Shown here piece by piece: positions 1-7,787 of a stretch of 15,350 bases of DNA (position 1 is its first letter; each line of letters opens with the position of its first letter). The stretch spans positions 1 to 15,350 of the forward strand of contig CALFTK010000002.1 of the NCBI GenBank assembly GCA_937916465.1, given 5' to 3'. The DNA comes from an uncultured Bacteroidales bacterium (GTDB taxonomy: Bacteria; Bacteroidota; Bacteroidia; Bacteroidales; Bacteroidaceae). A model generated the notes under the pieces. The model was not told where the DNA came from. It searched no databases and saw nothing but the letters and a program-made list of their open reading frames with translations. The position numbers and the translations under genes were made by a program.

Positions 1-2
1 TT

Positions 3-629
3 GCCGCTTTAGAAGCATATCTGAAAGCAAAAGATCTGTTCCCCGATACTTTAATACGTTATTATGCGTTGACGGAACAGAATCTGGGGTTGAGTTATCA
101 TAAAAAGGCTATGTATGATGAGGCTGTAGAAGAATTTGAAAATTGTCAAAAGAATGCATGTGCTTTATTAGATTATACTACTGCTGCAAACATGGACTAT
201 AGAAAGGCAAAGGTATATTCAAATAGAGGCGAATATAAGCGAGCAAAAGAACTTTATAAACAAGCTCTAAATAATGATTATTTATCTGACTTTTGTGTTG
301 AAGAATCTTATTACCAATTAGCTGCAATATTCTATTATAATGATAACCAAGTTGATTCTGCACTCCATTATTTAAATTGTAATTTAAGAGGAAACTCAAC
401 AACAAAAGAGGCATCATATTCGCTAAAGGCTGATATATATAAAGATAGTGAAATGATAGATTCTGCTATGTATTACTATTTGAAGGCATTGGATAGTGGC
501 GAAGAGCTTTATACAACTTGTTCTGTTTACGAAGATTTATCGGAAATTTATGCTTTAAAAGGTAATTATACAGAGTCTTCTAAATATATGTCGTTGCATA
601 ATGAAATGTTGGATCTATATATTCATTGA
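3..629 (+). CDS. TPR-repeat regulator, partial N-terminal segment ending at a frameshift
   Basis: The reading frame is open from the window edge, so the true start lies upstream; an internal start at 69 is unlikely because the frame before it already encodes TPR-like sequence. The segment consists of consecutive ~34-residue helical hairpins with tetratricopeptide character (A/G/Y/L spacing such as YDEAVEEFENC, YKRAKELYKQAL, IDSAMYYYLKAL, LKGNYTESSKYMSLHNEM). Bacteroidetes have many proteins with N-terminal TPRs, one membrane span, a coiled coil and a C-terminal HTH-like domain, generally thought to be sensor/regulators. The frame stops at 627-629, just where such proteins continue with a DSIYxxR-type linker, and that linker is found in the -1 frame. 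The segment is AT-rich (one hand-counted 60-base line, 241-300, has 27% GC, against 40% for a line inside the GH43 gene). Function is inferred from architecture only. Confidence 0.75.
   Translation, partial: AALEAYLKAKDLFPDTLIRYYALTEQNLGLSYHKKAMYDEAVEEFENCQKNACALLDYTTAANMDYRKAKVYSNRGEYKRAKELYKQALNNDYLSDFCVEESYYQLAAIFYYNDNQVDSALHYLNCNLRGNSTTKEASYSLKADIYKDSEMIDSAMYYYLKALDSGEELYTTCSVYEDLSEIYALKGNYTESSKYMSLHNEMLDLYIH
605..629 (+). other. Frameshift junction within the TPR regulator gene
   Basis: Frame 0 reads M-L-D-L-Y-I-H-stop (606-629). The -1 frame is open from 605 and reads S-I-Y-S-L-R-N-S-S-D. Adding a single T beside T614 (GATCT to GATTCT) gives LDSIYSLRNSSD, which matches the D-S-I-Y-x-x-R linker usual between the TPRs and the membrane span in this protein type. 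One lost base therefore explains the break. There is no X-XXY-YYZ slippery heptamer at the site, so programmed frameshifting is unlikely. Confidence 0.6.
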
Positions 630-1186
630 GAAATTCTTCAGATGTTTCAGATGTTATGTATGAACATGCTAAGACGCTGCTCCAAAACGATATGAATCAT
701 TTTAGGACTTTGGTAATTGTTGTTGCTGTTACGACTGCTTTAATTATCCTGTTTATTGTAATTATAGTTATCCAAAAGCGAGCAAAAGAGACTTTGAAAT
801 ATTATATAAAGCTTAATGAGGATTTAAATAAAGAGAAAATAGGTGCTATTTCATATGAATCGTCAAAAGATGAAGTATTTGATTATTGTAACAAATTATT
901 TGCAAATACACCTTCATATCAGATTTTAAAGGATCTGTCAGAAGATACTAAGATAGATGCTAAGACAAGACGTGTAATAGAACACGATTTAGAAGTTTCT
1001 TATGTGGAACTAAAGATGTATTTTCAACGACAAAATGTCTATTTTAGTAATACTGAGTTTTATTTTTATTTATTGGAAAAGTTGGAAATTAAATTGGTGA
1101 ATATAATAGATATTGTGGCAATAAGTAATACCAGTAAAAGAGTTTATAGGAATAGAATTGAGGAAAAAATTGCGGTTGTAGAGTAA
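626..1186 (+). CDS. C-terminal segment (TM + coiled coil + degenerate HTH) of the frameshifted TPR regulator
   Basis: This frame overlaps the preceding one by 4 bases. The nominal TTG start at 626 is probably not real, because the frame is open back to 605 and the product reads as the continuation of the TPR protein. After a short linker (RNSSDVSDVMYEHAK) come a hydrophobic span at about residues 28-50 (LVIVVAVTTALIILFIVIIV), a basic stop-transfer stretch (QKRAKE) and a helical linker. The C-terminal ~60 residues (FYFYLLEKLEIKLVNIIDIVAIS, then SKRVYRNRIEEKI) have the rhythm of the LuxR-like helix-turn-helix found at the end of Bacteroidetes TPR-TM regulators, though the match is poor. Without a TPR sensor and a normal start it is probably not made as a separate protein. 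Alternatively the break is a sequencing error and 3-1186 is one intact gene. Confidence 0.65.
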   Translation: MRNSSDVSDVMYEHAKTLLQNDMNHFRTLVIVVAVTTALIILFIVIIVIQKRAKETLKYYIKLNEDLNKEKIGAISYESSKDEVFDYCNKLFANTPSYQILKDLSEDTKIDAKTRRVIEHDLEVSYVELKMYFQRQNVYFSNTEFYFYLLEKLEIKLVNIIDIVAISNTSKRVYRNRIEEKIAVVE

Positions 1187-1205
1187 ATTGTTGAAAAAAA
1201 ACTTT

Positions 1206-1244
1206 ATAAAGTGTGTTAATAGATTAGATTATTAGCCACTTTAT
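1206..1244. promoter_or_regulatory. Nested inverted repeat upstream of the glycogen operon promoter
   Basis: ATAAAGTG (1206-1213) is the reverse complement of CACTTTAT (1237-1244). Inside it, TAATA (1217-1221) mirrors TATTA (1230-1234). The 12-base palindrome ACTTTATAAAGT overlaps the left arm at 1201-1212. The dyad ends 3 bases before the -7 element at 1248 and covers the expected -33 region, so it could be an operator. It could also form a hairpin at the end of the upstream TPR transcript, but it has no T tract. High A/T content makes chance symmetry more likely than for a GC-rich dyad. Confidence 0.35.
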
Positions 1245-1247
1245 GAG

Positions 1248-1256
1248 TAATTTTGC
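1248..1256 (+). promoter_or_regulatory. Bacteroidetes -7 promoter element for the glycogen operon
   Basis: TAATTTTGC matches the Bacteroidetes sigma-factor -7 consensus TAnnTTTGC. Transcription should start about 5-8 bases downstream, which puts the apparent upstream ATG at 1243 outside the mRNA and favours translation from 1276/1279. No clear TTTG is seen at the -33 spacing; that region is occupied by the dyad at 1206-1244. Confidence 0.6.
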
Positions 1257-1275
1257 GCTCTGTTTATTGAATTTA

Positions 1276-2943
1276 ATGATGAAAAATAATATACGGAAGC
1301 CAAACTACTTATTTTCAATCAGTTGGGAAGTTTGTAATAAAGTTGGTGGAATATATACTGTTCTTTCCACACAAGCAAAAACACTTCAAGAACGTACTGA
1401 TGCGACTTTGGTCTATATAGGGCCGTTGTTTGTTGATTATAAAGATAATCCTCTTTTTATAGAAGATGATAAGATTTTTGCAGATTGGCAGAAAAATGTC
1501 TTTGAAACAGAGGGAATGGTGGTAAAGGTTGGTAGATGGAATATCCCCGGAAAACCATTAGCTTTTTTGGTAGATTCTACACCGTATTATAAGTATAAGA
1601 ACGATATTTACAGTCAGGCTTGGGAACTGTTTCAAGTAGATTCTCTGCATTCATACGGAGATTACGATGAAGCCTCTATGTTTTCATACGCTGCTGCTAT
1701 GGCTGTTAAGAGTTTCTACAATTTTTATCTGAATGAAGATAGTACTGTAATATATCATGCTCACGAATGGATGACAGGTTTGGGCGCTCTGTTCATTAAG
1801 CATTTTATTCCACAAGTAGCTACATTGTTTACTACACATGCCACTTCTATAGGTAGATCTATATGTGGTAATAACAAACAGTTATACGAATATTTTGAAG
1901 GTTACAATGGTGACCAGATGGCTTGTGAACTGAATATGGAGTCAAAACATTCCATAGAAAAGCAGACTGCTCATAGAGTGGATTGTTTTACTACTGTTAG
2001 TGATTTGACTGCGCGTGAATGTACTCAGCTTTTGGATAAGACTCCGGATGTAGTTACAGTAAATGGTTTTGAGAATGGCTTTTTGCCATCAACACCGGCG
2101 CAGTTTGATAAAAAGCGTAAGGCTGCAAGAAAAAAACTGCTTTCTGTTGCTAACAGACTGACAGGTGCAACTTTTGCAGATGATACTACAATAGTAGGTA
2201 TAGGCGGACGTTATGAGTTCCGAAACAAAGGACTTGATCTGTTTATTGAATCGCTTAAACAGTTGCGCGATGATGAACGAATAGCCGGTCATAATGTTTT
2301 AGCATATATAAATGTTCCCGGATGGGTGCAAGAACCCAGAATGGATTTACAGGAGAGATTGTCTTCTAAAACAAAGTGTGTAGAGCAACTTGTAACTCCG
2401 GTTATTACTCACTGGTTGCATAATATGCGCGATGACAGATTGTTGAATGCCATTGCGGCTGCCGGTTTTAGAAACGAAAAGAATGATAATATTAAAGTTA
2501 TACTGGTGCCTTGCTATTTGGATGGTAAGGATGGTATATTTAATATGTCATACTACGATTTGTTGATAGGACAGGATTTGGCGCTATATCCATCGTATTA
2601 TGAACCTTGGGGTTATACCCCGTTAGAGAGTGCTGCTTTCCACGTTCCTACCATCACTACCGATTTGGCGGGATTTGGTCTGTGGGTAAACAGCATTAAA
2701 AAGAGATATGCACTGCTTAAAGATGGTGTAGAGGTGGTACATCGTACCGACAATAACTACATAGAAGCTGCATTGCAGATAAAAGAGGCCATGATATACT
2801 GGTTGCAGTTATCGGCCGAAAAAAAGGATAAAGTACGAGCAGCCGCAAGTGCTATAGCTGAAAAAGCATTGTGGACGAACTTTATAACATATTATGAAAA
2901 AGCCTATAAAGTGGCTGTTACTAATAGTAGAAAGAAGAAATAA
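1276..2943 (+). CDS. Glycogen synthase, GT3 (eukaryote-type) family
   Basis: Transfers glucose from a nucleotide-sugar donor to the non-reducing end of alpha-1,4-glucan in the cytoplasm. The sequence shows GT3 rather than bacterial GT5 (GlgA) signatures: SWEVCNKVGGIYTVL at residues 16-30, HAHEW at 161-165, GRYEFRNKG with R312 and K318 expected to bind the donor phosphates, and YYEPWGYTPLE with E443 and E451, equivalent to the paired glutamates of the yeast Gsy2 active site. At 555 residues it is shorter than the ~700-residue eukaryotic enzymes, and I see no clear arginine cluster like the one that binds glucose-6-phosphate. I chose ATG 1276 (an adjacent ATG at 1279 is equally possible) because the ATG at 1243 lies before the probable transcription start. 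The phosphorylase gene begins 25 bases downstream, giving a synthesis/degradation operon. UDP-glucose as donor is inferred from eukaryotic GT3. Confidence 0.93.
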   Translation: MMKNNIRKPNYLFSISWEVCNKVGGIYTVLSTQAKTLQERTDATLVYIGPLFVDYKDNPLFIEDDKIFADWQKNVFETEGMVVKVGRWNIPGKPLAFLVDSTPYYKYKNDIYSQAWELFQVDSLHSYGDYDEASMFSYAAAMAVKSFYNFYLNEDSTVIYHAHEWMTGLGALFIKHFIPQVATLFTTHATSIGRSICGNNKQLYEYFEGYNGDQMACELNMESKHSIEKQTAHRVDCFTTVSDLTARECTQLLDKTPDVVTVNGFENGFLPSTPAQFDKKRKAARKKLLSVANRLTGATFADDTTIVGIGGRYEFRNKGLDLFIESLKQLRDDERIAGHNVLAYINVPGWVQEPRMDLQERLSSKTKCVEQLVTPVITHWLHNMRDDRLLNAIAAAGFRNEKNDNIKVILVPCYLDGKDGIFNMSYYDLLIGQDLALYPSYYEPWGYTPLESAAFHVPTITTDLAGFGLWVNSIKKRYALLKDGVEVVHRTDNNYIEAALQIKEAMIYWLQLSAEKKDKVRAAASAIAEKALWTNFITYYEKAYKVAVTNSRKKK

Positions 2944-2968
2944 AACTATATTAATTTAAAAAAGTAAG

Positions 2969-5530
2969 ATGAAAATTCAAGCTAGTAAAGCAAATGTGCC
3001 GAATTGGCGTGAGATTAATGTTAAACCCAGCGTTCCTGAAGCTTTAGGAAAGTTGGAAGAGATGGCCCGCAATATTTGGTGGGTTTGGAATCAGGATTGT
3101 AAGAATCTGTTTAAAGATATTGATCCTGATTTATGGTCAAGGGTAGGACATAACCCTGTATTGATGTTGGAGCGTTTAAATTATGAAAAATTAGAAGAAC
3201 TATCGCAGGATAAGGCTCTACTTGAGAGAATGAATTCTGTATATGATAAGTTCCGCGCATATATAGATACAAAACCAAATGCAGAACGTCCATCAGTGGC
3301 ATATTTCTGTATGGAATATGGTTTGACTCATGTTCTCAAGATCTATTCAGGTGGTCTTGGAGTGTTGGCTGGTGACTATTTGAAGGAGGCTTCTGACAGT
3401 AATGTAGATATGTGCGCCGTAGGTTTCCTGTATCGCCATGGTTACTTTACACAGAGTCTTTCAATGGATGGACAGCAGATTGCTAACTATGAGGCTCAGA
3501 ACTTCCAAAGTCTTCCAATAGACAGAGTAATGGATGCTAATGGTCAGCCTCTCACTGTAGCTGTTCCATTTATCAATTATACTGTATATGCTTCTATATG
3601 GCGTGTAAATGTTGGTAGAGTGCCTCTGTATTTGCTTGATACTGACAATGAAATGAATAGTGAGTTTGATCGTCCTATAACATCGCAGTTATATGGTGGC
3701 GATTGGGAGAATCGTTTGAAGCAGGAAATCCTTCTAGGTATTGGCGGTATGCTCACTTTGGAAGCTCTTGGTATTAAGAAGGATATTTATCACTGTAATG
3801 AAGGTCATGCTGCGCTTTGCAATCTTTACAGATTGACATCATACGTTAAGCAGGGTTTGTCATTTAATCAGGCAATGGAGGTGGTTCGCGCTTCTTCACT
3901 CTATACTGTTCATACACCAGTTCCTGCCGGCCATGACTATTTTGATGAAGGTTTGTTTGGCAAATATATGAGCGGTTATGCACAGCAGTTGGGTATTAGC
4001 TGGAATGAACTGATGGATATGGGAAGAACAAATCCCGGTGATAACAACGAACGTTTCTGTATGTCAACATTCGCTTGCAACACTTGTCAGGAAGTTAACG
4101 GTGTAAGCTGGCTGCATGGCGAAGTATCAAAGGAGATGTTTTCCGGTATATGGAAGGGTTATTTCCCACAAGAGAGTCATGTTGGTTATGTAACTAATGG
4201 TGTTCACATGCCTACTTGGGCTGCATCGGAATGGACAGCTCTATATGATAAGTATTTTGATAAGAACTTTATGAGCGATCAGTCAAACCAGAATATTTGG
4301 GAAGCTATTTATAATGTTCCTGATAAAGTAGTTTGGGATACTCATAAAGGACTTAAAGAGAAACTTGTTGAATATATACGTAACTCTTTCCGTGAAACCT
4401 GGTTGAAGAATCAGGGCGATCCTTCAAGAATTGTATCTTTGATGCAGAAGATAAATCCAAATGCGTTGATTATTGGTTTTGGTCGTCGTTTTGCTACATA
4501 CAAACGTGCGCACTTGTTGTTTACTGATTTGGAGCGTTTGGCAAAGATTGTAAATAATCCTGATTATCCTGTTCAGTTCTTGTTTACAGGTAAGGCTCAT
4601 CCACACGATGGTGCAGGTCAGGGACTTATTAAGAAGATTATTGATATTTCACGTCGTCCGGAGTTCTTGGGTAAGATTATATTCCTGGAAAACTACGATA
4701 TGCGTTTGGCACGTCGTTTGGTTTCGGGTGTTGATATTTGGTTGAATACTCCAACCAGACCACTTGAAGCATCCGGTACTTCGGGTGAAAAGGCTTTGAT
4801 GAATGGTGTTGTAAACTTCTCTGTTCTTGATGGCTGGTGGTATGAAGGTTATCGCAAGGGTGCAGGTTGGGCATTGACCGATAAACGTACTTATCAGAAT
4901 CAGGCTTATCAGGATCAGTTGGATGCAGCTACTATCTATAGCTTGCTTGAAAACGAAATTGTTCCATTGTATTATTCAAAGAACAAGGAGGGTTTCTCGG
5001 AAGAGTGGGTTAAGGTTATGAAGAACTCTATGGCTCAGATTGCTCCTCACTATACAATGAAACGTCAGCTTGACGATTACTATGAAAAGTTCTATTGTAA
5101 GATGGGCAGACGCGCTGCTGAACTTATGAAGGATAACTTTGCAAAGGCTAAAGAGATTGCTCTTTGGAAAGAGGCAGTTGCAGAACGTTGGGATTCAATA
5201 GAAGTGGTGTCTTGTGAAAAGAGTGAAGGTATTCAACAAGGACAGTTCCAGAGCGGTAAACCATATAAGATTACATACGTAATAGACGAAAAGGGACTTG
5301 AAGATGCTGTAAGCATTGAAATGGTGACTGTAGCCAACATAGATGGCAAGGAGAAGATTGTAAGTGTTGAACCACTTAACTTGGTTAAACGTGAAGGCAA
5401 TCTATACACTTTTGAATGTGTAGCAAAGAATGATGAAGCAGGTCAGTTTAAGGTATGCTACAGAATGTATCCTAAAAATTCAGAGCTTCCTCATAGACAA
5501 GATTTCTGCTATGTGAAGTGGTTTTATTGA
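2969..5530 (+). CDS. glgP: Alpha-glucan (glycogen/maltodextrin) phosphorylase, GT35 with DUF3417 N-terminus
   Basis: Catalyses phosphorolysis of alpha-1,4-glucan to glucose-1-phosphate, using pyridoxal phosphate, in the cytoplasm. Residues ~14-95 are a DUF3417-type domain (ARNIWWVWNQD, LWSRVGHNPVLML). The catalytic region follows: AYFCMEYGLTHVLKIYSGGLGVLAGDYLKEASD near 110-143, then GFGRRFATYKRAHLLFTDLERL, then EASGTSGEKALMNG, whose K608 is the expected Schiff-base lysine. The S-G-E before that lysine replaces the G-N-M of E. coli GlgP, which is typical of this longer phosphorylase subgroup. The last ~110 residues look like a beta-rich accessory domain (KITYVIDEKGLEDAVSIEM onward). The 853-residue length suits the subgroup. 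The gene lies 25 bases after the GT3 synthase and is followed by a strong hairpin at 5553-5588, so the two are probably co-transcribed. Substrate chain-length preference cannot be read from sequence. Confidence 0.95.
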   Translation: MKIQASKANVPNWREINVKPSVPEALGKLEEMARNIWWVWNQDCKNLFKDIDPDLWSRVGHNPVLMLERLNYEKLEELSQDKALLERMNSVYDKFRAYIDTKPNAERPSVAYFCMEYGLTHVLKIYSGGLGVLAGDYLKEASDSNVDMCAVGFLYRHGYFTQSLSMDGQQIANYEAQNFQSLPIDRVMDANGQPLTVAVPFINYTVYASIWRVNVGRVPLYLLDTDNEMNSEFDRPITSQLYGGDWENRLKQEILLGIGGMLTLEALGIKKDIYHCNEGHAALCNLYRLTSYVKQGLSFNQAMEVVRASSLYTVHTPVPAGHDYFDEGLFGKYMSGYAQQLGISWNELMDMGRTNPGDNNERFCMSTFACNTCQEVNGVSWLHGEVSKEMFSGIWKGYFPQESHVGYVTNGVHMPTWAASEWTALYDKYFDKNFMSDQSNQNIWEAIYNVPDKVVWDTHKGLKEKLVEYIRNSFRETWLKNQGDPSRIVSLMQKINPNALIIGFGRRFATYKRAHLLFTDLERLAKIVNNPDYPVQFLFTGKAHPHDGAGQGLIKKIIDISRRPEFLGKIIFLENYDMRLARRLVSGVDIWLNTPTRPLEASGTSGEKALMNGVVNFSVLDGWWYEGYRKGAGWALTDKRTYQNQAYQDQLDAATIYSLLENEIVPLYYSKNKEGFSEEWVKVMKNSMAQIAPHYTMKRQLDDYYEKFYCKMGRRAAELMKDNFAKAKEIALWKEAVAERWDSIEVVSCEKSEGIQQGQFQSGKPYKITYVIDEKGLEDAVSIEMVTVANIDGKEKIVSVEPLNLVKREGNLYTFECVAKNDEAGQFKVCYRMYPKNSELPHRQDFCYVKWFY

Positions 5531-5552
5531 TTAAGACTAATTATATTGATAG

Positions 5553-5588
5553 TAATTGACCGATTGGTGTCTTCCAATCGGTCAATTA
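5553..5588. terminator. Bidirectional hairpin between glgP and the convergent thioredoxin-lipoprotein gene
   Basis: A perfect 15-bp stem (5553-5567 with 5574-5588) closes a 6-base loop (TGTCTT); its core is GACCGATTGG / CCAATCGGTC. It lies in the 97-base gap between two convergent stop codons. AT-rich flanks (TGTTTTATG on the right; TAATTATAT on the left) offer only weak U tracts, but position and stem strength make transcription termination in both directions the most likely role. Confidence 0.8.
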
Positions 5589-5627
5589 TGTTTTATGTGG
5601 ATTTGATGTTTTGATTTGTTTATGCTG

Positions 5628-6719
5628 TTACTTCAAGTATTTCTGTAACGCTTCTTCTACTGCTGAACCACGCAGGTTCTTTTCTATAATCACACCTTCT
5701 TTATTTACAAGGTATGTGGTAGGGATAGTCATTACTCCATAGAGAGTAGCCGGGCTTGTTTCTGATTCGTCGTCAATTAGCTGAATCCATTCCATCTCTT
5801 CTTCTGCTACAGCATTTTCCCAGTCGCTTCTATTAGCATCTACCGATACGCTTACAATCTCAAATCCTTTTGACTGCCATTTTGCGTAAGCCTCTTTCAG
5901 AGTAGGAATCTCTCTGCGGCAAGGACTACACCAGCTTGCCCAGAAATCTATGAGAACCAATTCGTTCTTTGCTACGAAATCAGAAAGCTTAACTCTCTTG
6001 CCATCGGCACCAAGCATTTCAGCTTCAAAATCGATATATTTGTTACCGATTGTCAGGTTAATCTGACTTTTTACATAATCTGAAAGTGCAACAAAACTTT
6101 CGTTTGTACCAAATACAGGTTCCATCTTTACGATGAATTCCATAAGTTCTTCAGGTTCAAACATATCGTAAGATTCTAATAGCTGCTGCAAACCGAATTC
6201 ATTATCGGTGTTGTTAAGAATGCTTGCTCTTATTATATCTATGAATTCTTCCTGGAGTTCTTCCATTTTCTTGAATGCAGATTCTCTGTCGGCTTCTGTA
6301 GCAGCGCGCTGAAGTTCCATTTCAATAGCAGTAGCACGTTCGTTCATATTACTGCTCTTGTCATAGAATATCTGGAACTGTTCATTTACTAATGTTCCGC
6401 TTACATTCTGCATGCCGTTAGCATATTCAATCTTAATGTTGCCGGGTTCCAAAAAGAATGTGCAAGAGTTTGACTGAATACCATCTACTGAAAATGAGAG
6501 CATTGCAACTTGGCAAGTATCGGTCTTTCCGCTAAATGAAAAAGATTCACCAGATACTTTGGTTGAGTCCATTATGGCTAATTCACCATCTTCTATGTGA
6601 AAAAGCATAATGGTAGCATCGTCAGCTATACCATAAATCTTACCTGTTACTTTATAACTGTTACCGCTGCAAGCTGTAAATAACAGTGCTATCAGTGAGA
6701 GTGATAAAAGTTTTTTCAT
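5628..6719 (-). CDS. Thioredoxin-like (TlpA/AhpC-TSA type) lipoprotein with DUF4369 N-terminal domain
   Basis: A membrane-anchored thiol-disulfide oxidoreductase of the type abundant in Bacteroidetes. The N-terminus MKKLLSLSLIALLFTAC is a lipoprotein signal with C17 as the lipidated cysteine. Residues ~22-110 resemble the DUF4369 beta domain (YKVTGKIYGIADDATIMLF, STKVSGESFSFSG). A helical linker rich in E/R/M (~125-230) follows. The C-terminal ~130 residues are a thioredoxin fold with the active site FWASWCSPC (C264 and C267) and the cis-proline region TIPTTYLVNKEG near 335-346. It probably acts in the periplasm on protein disulfides; the exact partner is unknown. The start is 9 bases after the prs stop with no promoter seen between them, so it is likely co-transcribed with prs. 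The stop is followed by the shared hairpin with glgP. Confidence 0.92.
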   Translation of the reverse strand: MKKLLSLSLIALLFTACSGNSYKVTGKIYGIADDATIMLFHIEDGELAIMDSTKVSGESFSFSGKTDTCQVAMLSFSVDGIQSNSCTFFLEPGNIKIEYANGMQNVSGTLVNEQFQIFYDKSSNMNERATAIEMELQRAATEADRESAFKKMEELQEEFIDIIRASILNNTDNEFGLQQLLESYDMFEPEELMEFIVKMEPVFGTNESFVALSDYVKSQINLTIGNKYIDFEAEMLGADGKRVKLSDFVAKNELVLIDFWASWCSPCRREIPTLKEAYAKWQSKGFEIVSVSVDANRSDWENAVAEEEMEWIQLIDDESETSPATLYGVMTIPTTYLVNKEGVIIEKNLRGSAVEEALQKYLK

Positions 6720-6728
6720 AATCCTGTT

Positions 6729-7676
6729 CTATTTAATTACATATTGTGAACTGATTGATTCGTTGGTTATGACTCTATGTATTGTTTCGGCAAACATAGA
6801 TGCAACAGAGATTTGTTTTAGCTTCTTGCAAGGTATTGGGTTTCTGTAAGGAATGCTGTTGGTGAACACAATCTCTTCAAGTTGGGAATTGTCAACACGC
6901 ACAGGAGCTTCGCCACTCATTACACAGTGTGAAGCTATGGCTCTTACAGAACTTGCTCCTGCCTCTTTCATTACATCTGCAGCTTTACATATAGTGCCGG
7001 CAGTATCTACTATATCATCAATTACAATTACGTTTTTATCTACTACATCGCCTATGATTTTTATATCATCTACTACATTGGCGCGTGAACGGGTCTTCTG
7101 ACATAGTACTAGTGGTACATTCAGATATTTGGCGTATGCGCTGGCGCGTTTACTTCCACCAACGTCCGGTGCAGCTATAACAAGTTCATCAAGTTTAAGA
7201 CTCTCTATGTATGGTACAAAGACCATTGATGCATACAGATGGTCAACGGGTACATTGAAGAATCCCTGAATCTGGTCTGCATGGAGGTCCATAGTGATGA
7301 GACGGTCTATGCCGGCTGTGCTAAGCATGTCTGCTACCAGTTTTGCACCTATTGAAACACGTGGTTTGTCTTTTCTGTCTTGTCTTGCCCAACCAAAGTA
7401 GGGGATTACTGCATTTATGCTTTTTGCAGAAGCACGTTTGGCTGCATCTATCATCAGTAATAACTCCATTAAATTGTCTGATGATGGATAAGTTGACTGT
7501 ACTAAGAATACATCTGCACCGCGAATAGACTCTTCGTATGAGACTGCAAATTCGCCATCGGCAAAATGCGTAATGTTCATTTGTCCCAGTGGACACTTTA
7601 GATGTTCGCAAATCTCTTTAGCCAAATACATTGTATTTGTGCCTGAAAAGACAAGGAAATAGTTGCTTAAATCCAT
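6729..7676 (-). CDS. prs: Ribose-phosphate pyrophosphokinase (PRPP synthetase)
   Basis: Makes 5-phosphoribosyl-1-pyrophosphate from ribose-5-phosphate and ATP, feeding purine, pyrimidine, histidine, tryptophan and NAD synthesis. The 315-residue length is that of class I Prs. Visible motifs are FSGTNTMYLA near the N-terminus, NITHFADGE (34-42), IPYFGWARQDRK (91-102, nucleotide-binding flexible region), MDLHADQIQGFF (129-140), the KTRSR segment of the catalytic flexible loop (194-198), and the PRPP-binding loop VIVIDDIVDTAGT (216-228). The first position of the TMDLHADQIQGFF block is conserved as in E. coli. A clear TAnnTTTGC promoter element lies at 7717-7725. The thioredoxin-lipoprotein gene follows after 9 bases. 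Confidence 0.97.
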   Translation of the reverse strand: MDLSNYFLVFSGTNTMYLAKEICEHLKCPLGQMNITHFADGEFAVSYEESIRGADVFLVQSTYPSSDNLMELLLMIDAAKRASAKSINAVIPYFGWARQDRKDKPRVSIGAKLVADMLSTAGIDRLITMDLHADQIQGFFNVPVDHLYASMVFVPYIESLKLDELVIAAPDVGGSKRASAYAKYLNVPLVLCQKTRSRANVVDDIKIIGDVVDKNVIVIDDIVDTAGTICKAADVMKEAGASSVRAIASHCVMSGEAPVRVDNSQLEEIVFTNSIPYRNPIPCKKLKQISVASMFAETIHRVITNESISSQYVIK

Positions 7677-7716
7677 ACGGAAATTCTGTTGTTTATAGTT
7701 CTTTTAAATAAGGTAT

Positions 7717-7725
7717 GCAAAGGTA
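7717..7725 (-). promoter_or_regulatory. Bacteroidetes -7 promoter element for prs
   Basis: Read on the minus strand this is TACCTTTGC, an exact TAnnTTTGC match about 40 bases before the prs ATG. A TTTG (minus strand; 7743-7746) lies 17 bases upstream, slightly closer than the usual ~20-base spacing to the -33 box. Together they make a plausible promoter for prs and the lipoprotein gene downstream. Confidence 0.6.
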
Positions 7726-7787
7726 CTACTTTTAAGTATAAGCAAACAATATTCTTTGAAGTAATTTTTACAGATTGCAAGCAATTT

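Noticed and set aside
605..629. Programmed -1 ribosomal frameshift in the TPR gene
   Set aside because: No slippery heptamer and no clear downstream stimulatory structure; a one-base deletion is simpler.
1243..1275. Upstream ATG giving an 11-residue longer glycogen synthase
   Set aside because: It overlaps the TAATTTTGC promoter element at 1248-1256, so it would not be in the mRNA, and the extra residues do not resemble the family N-terminus.
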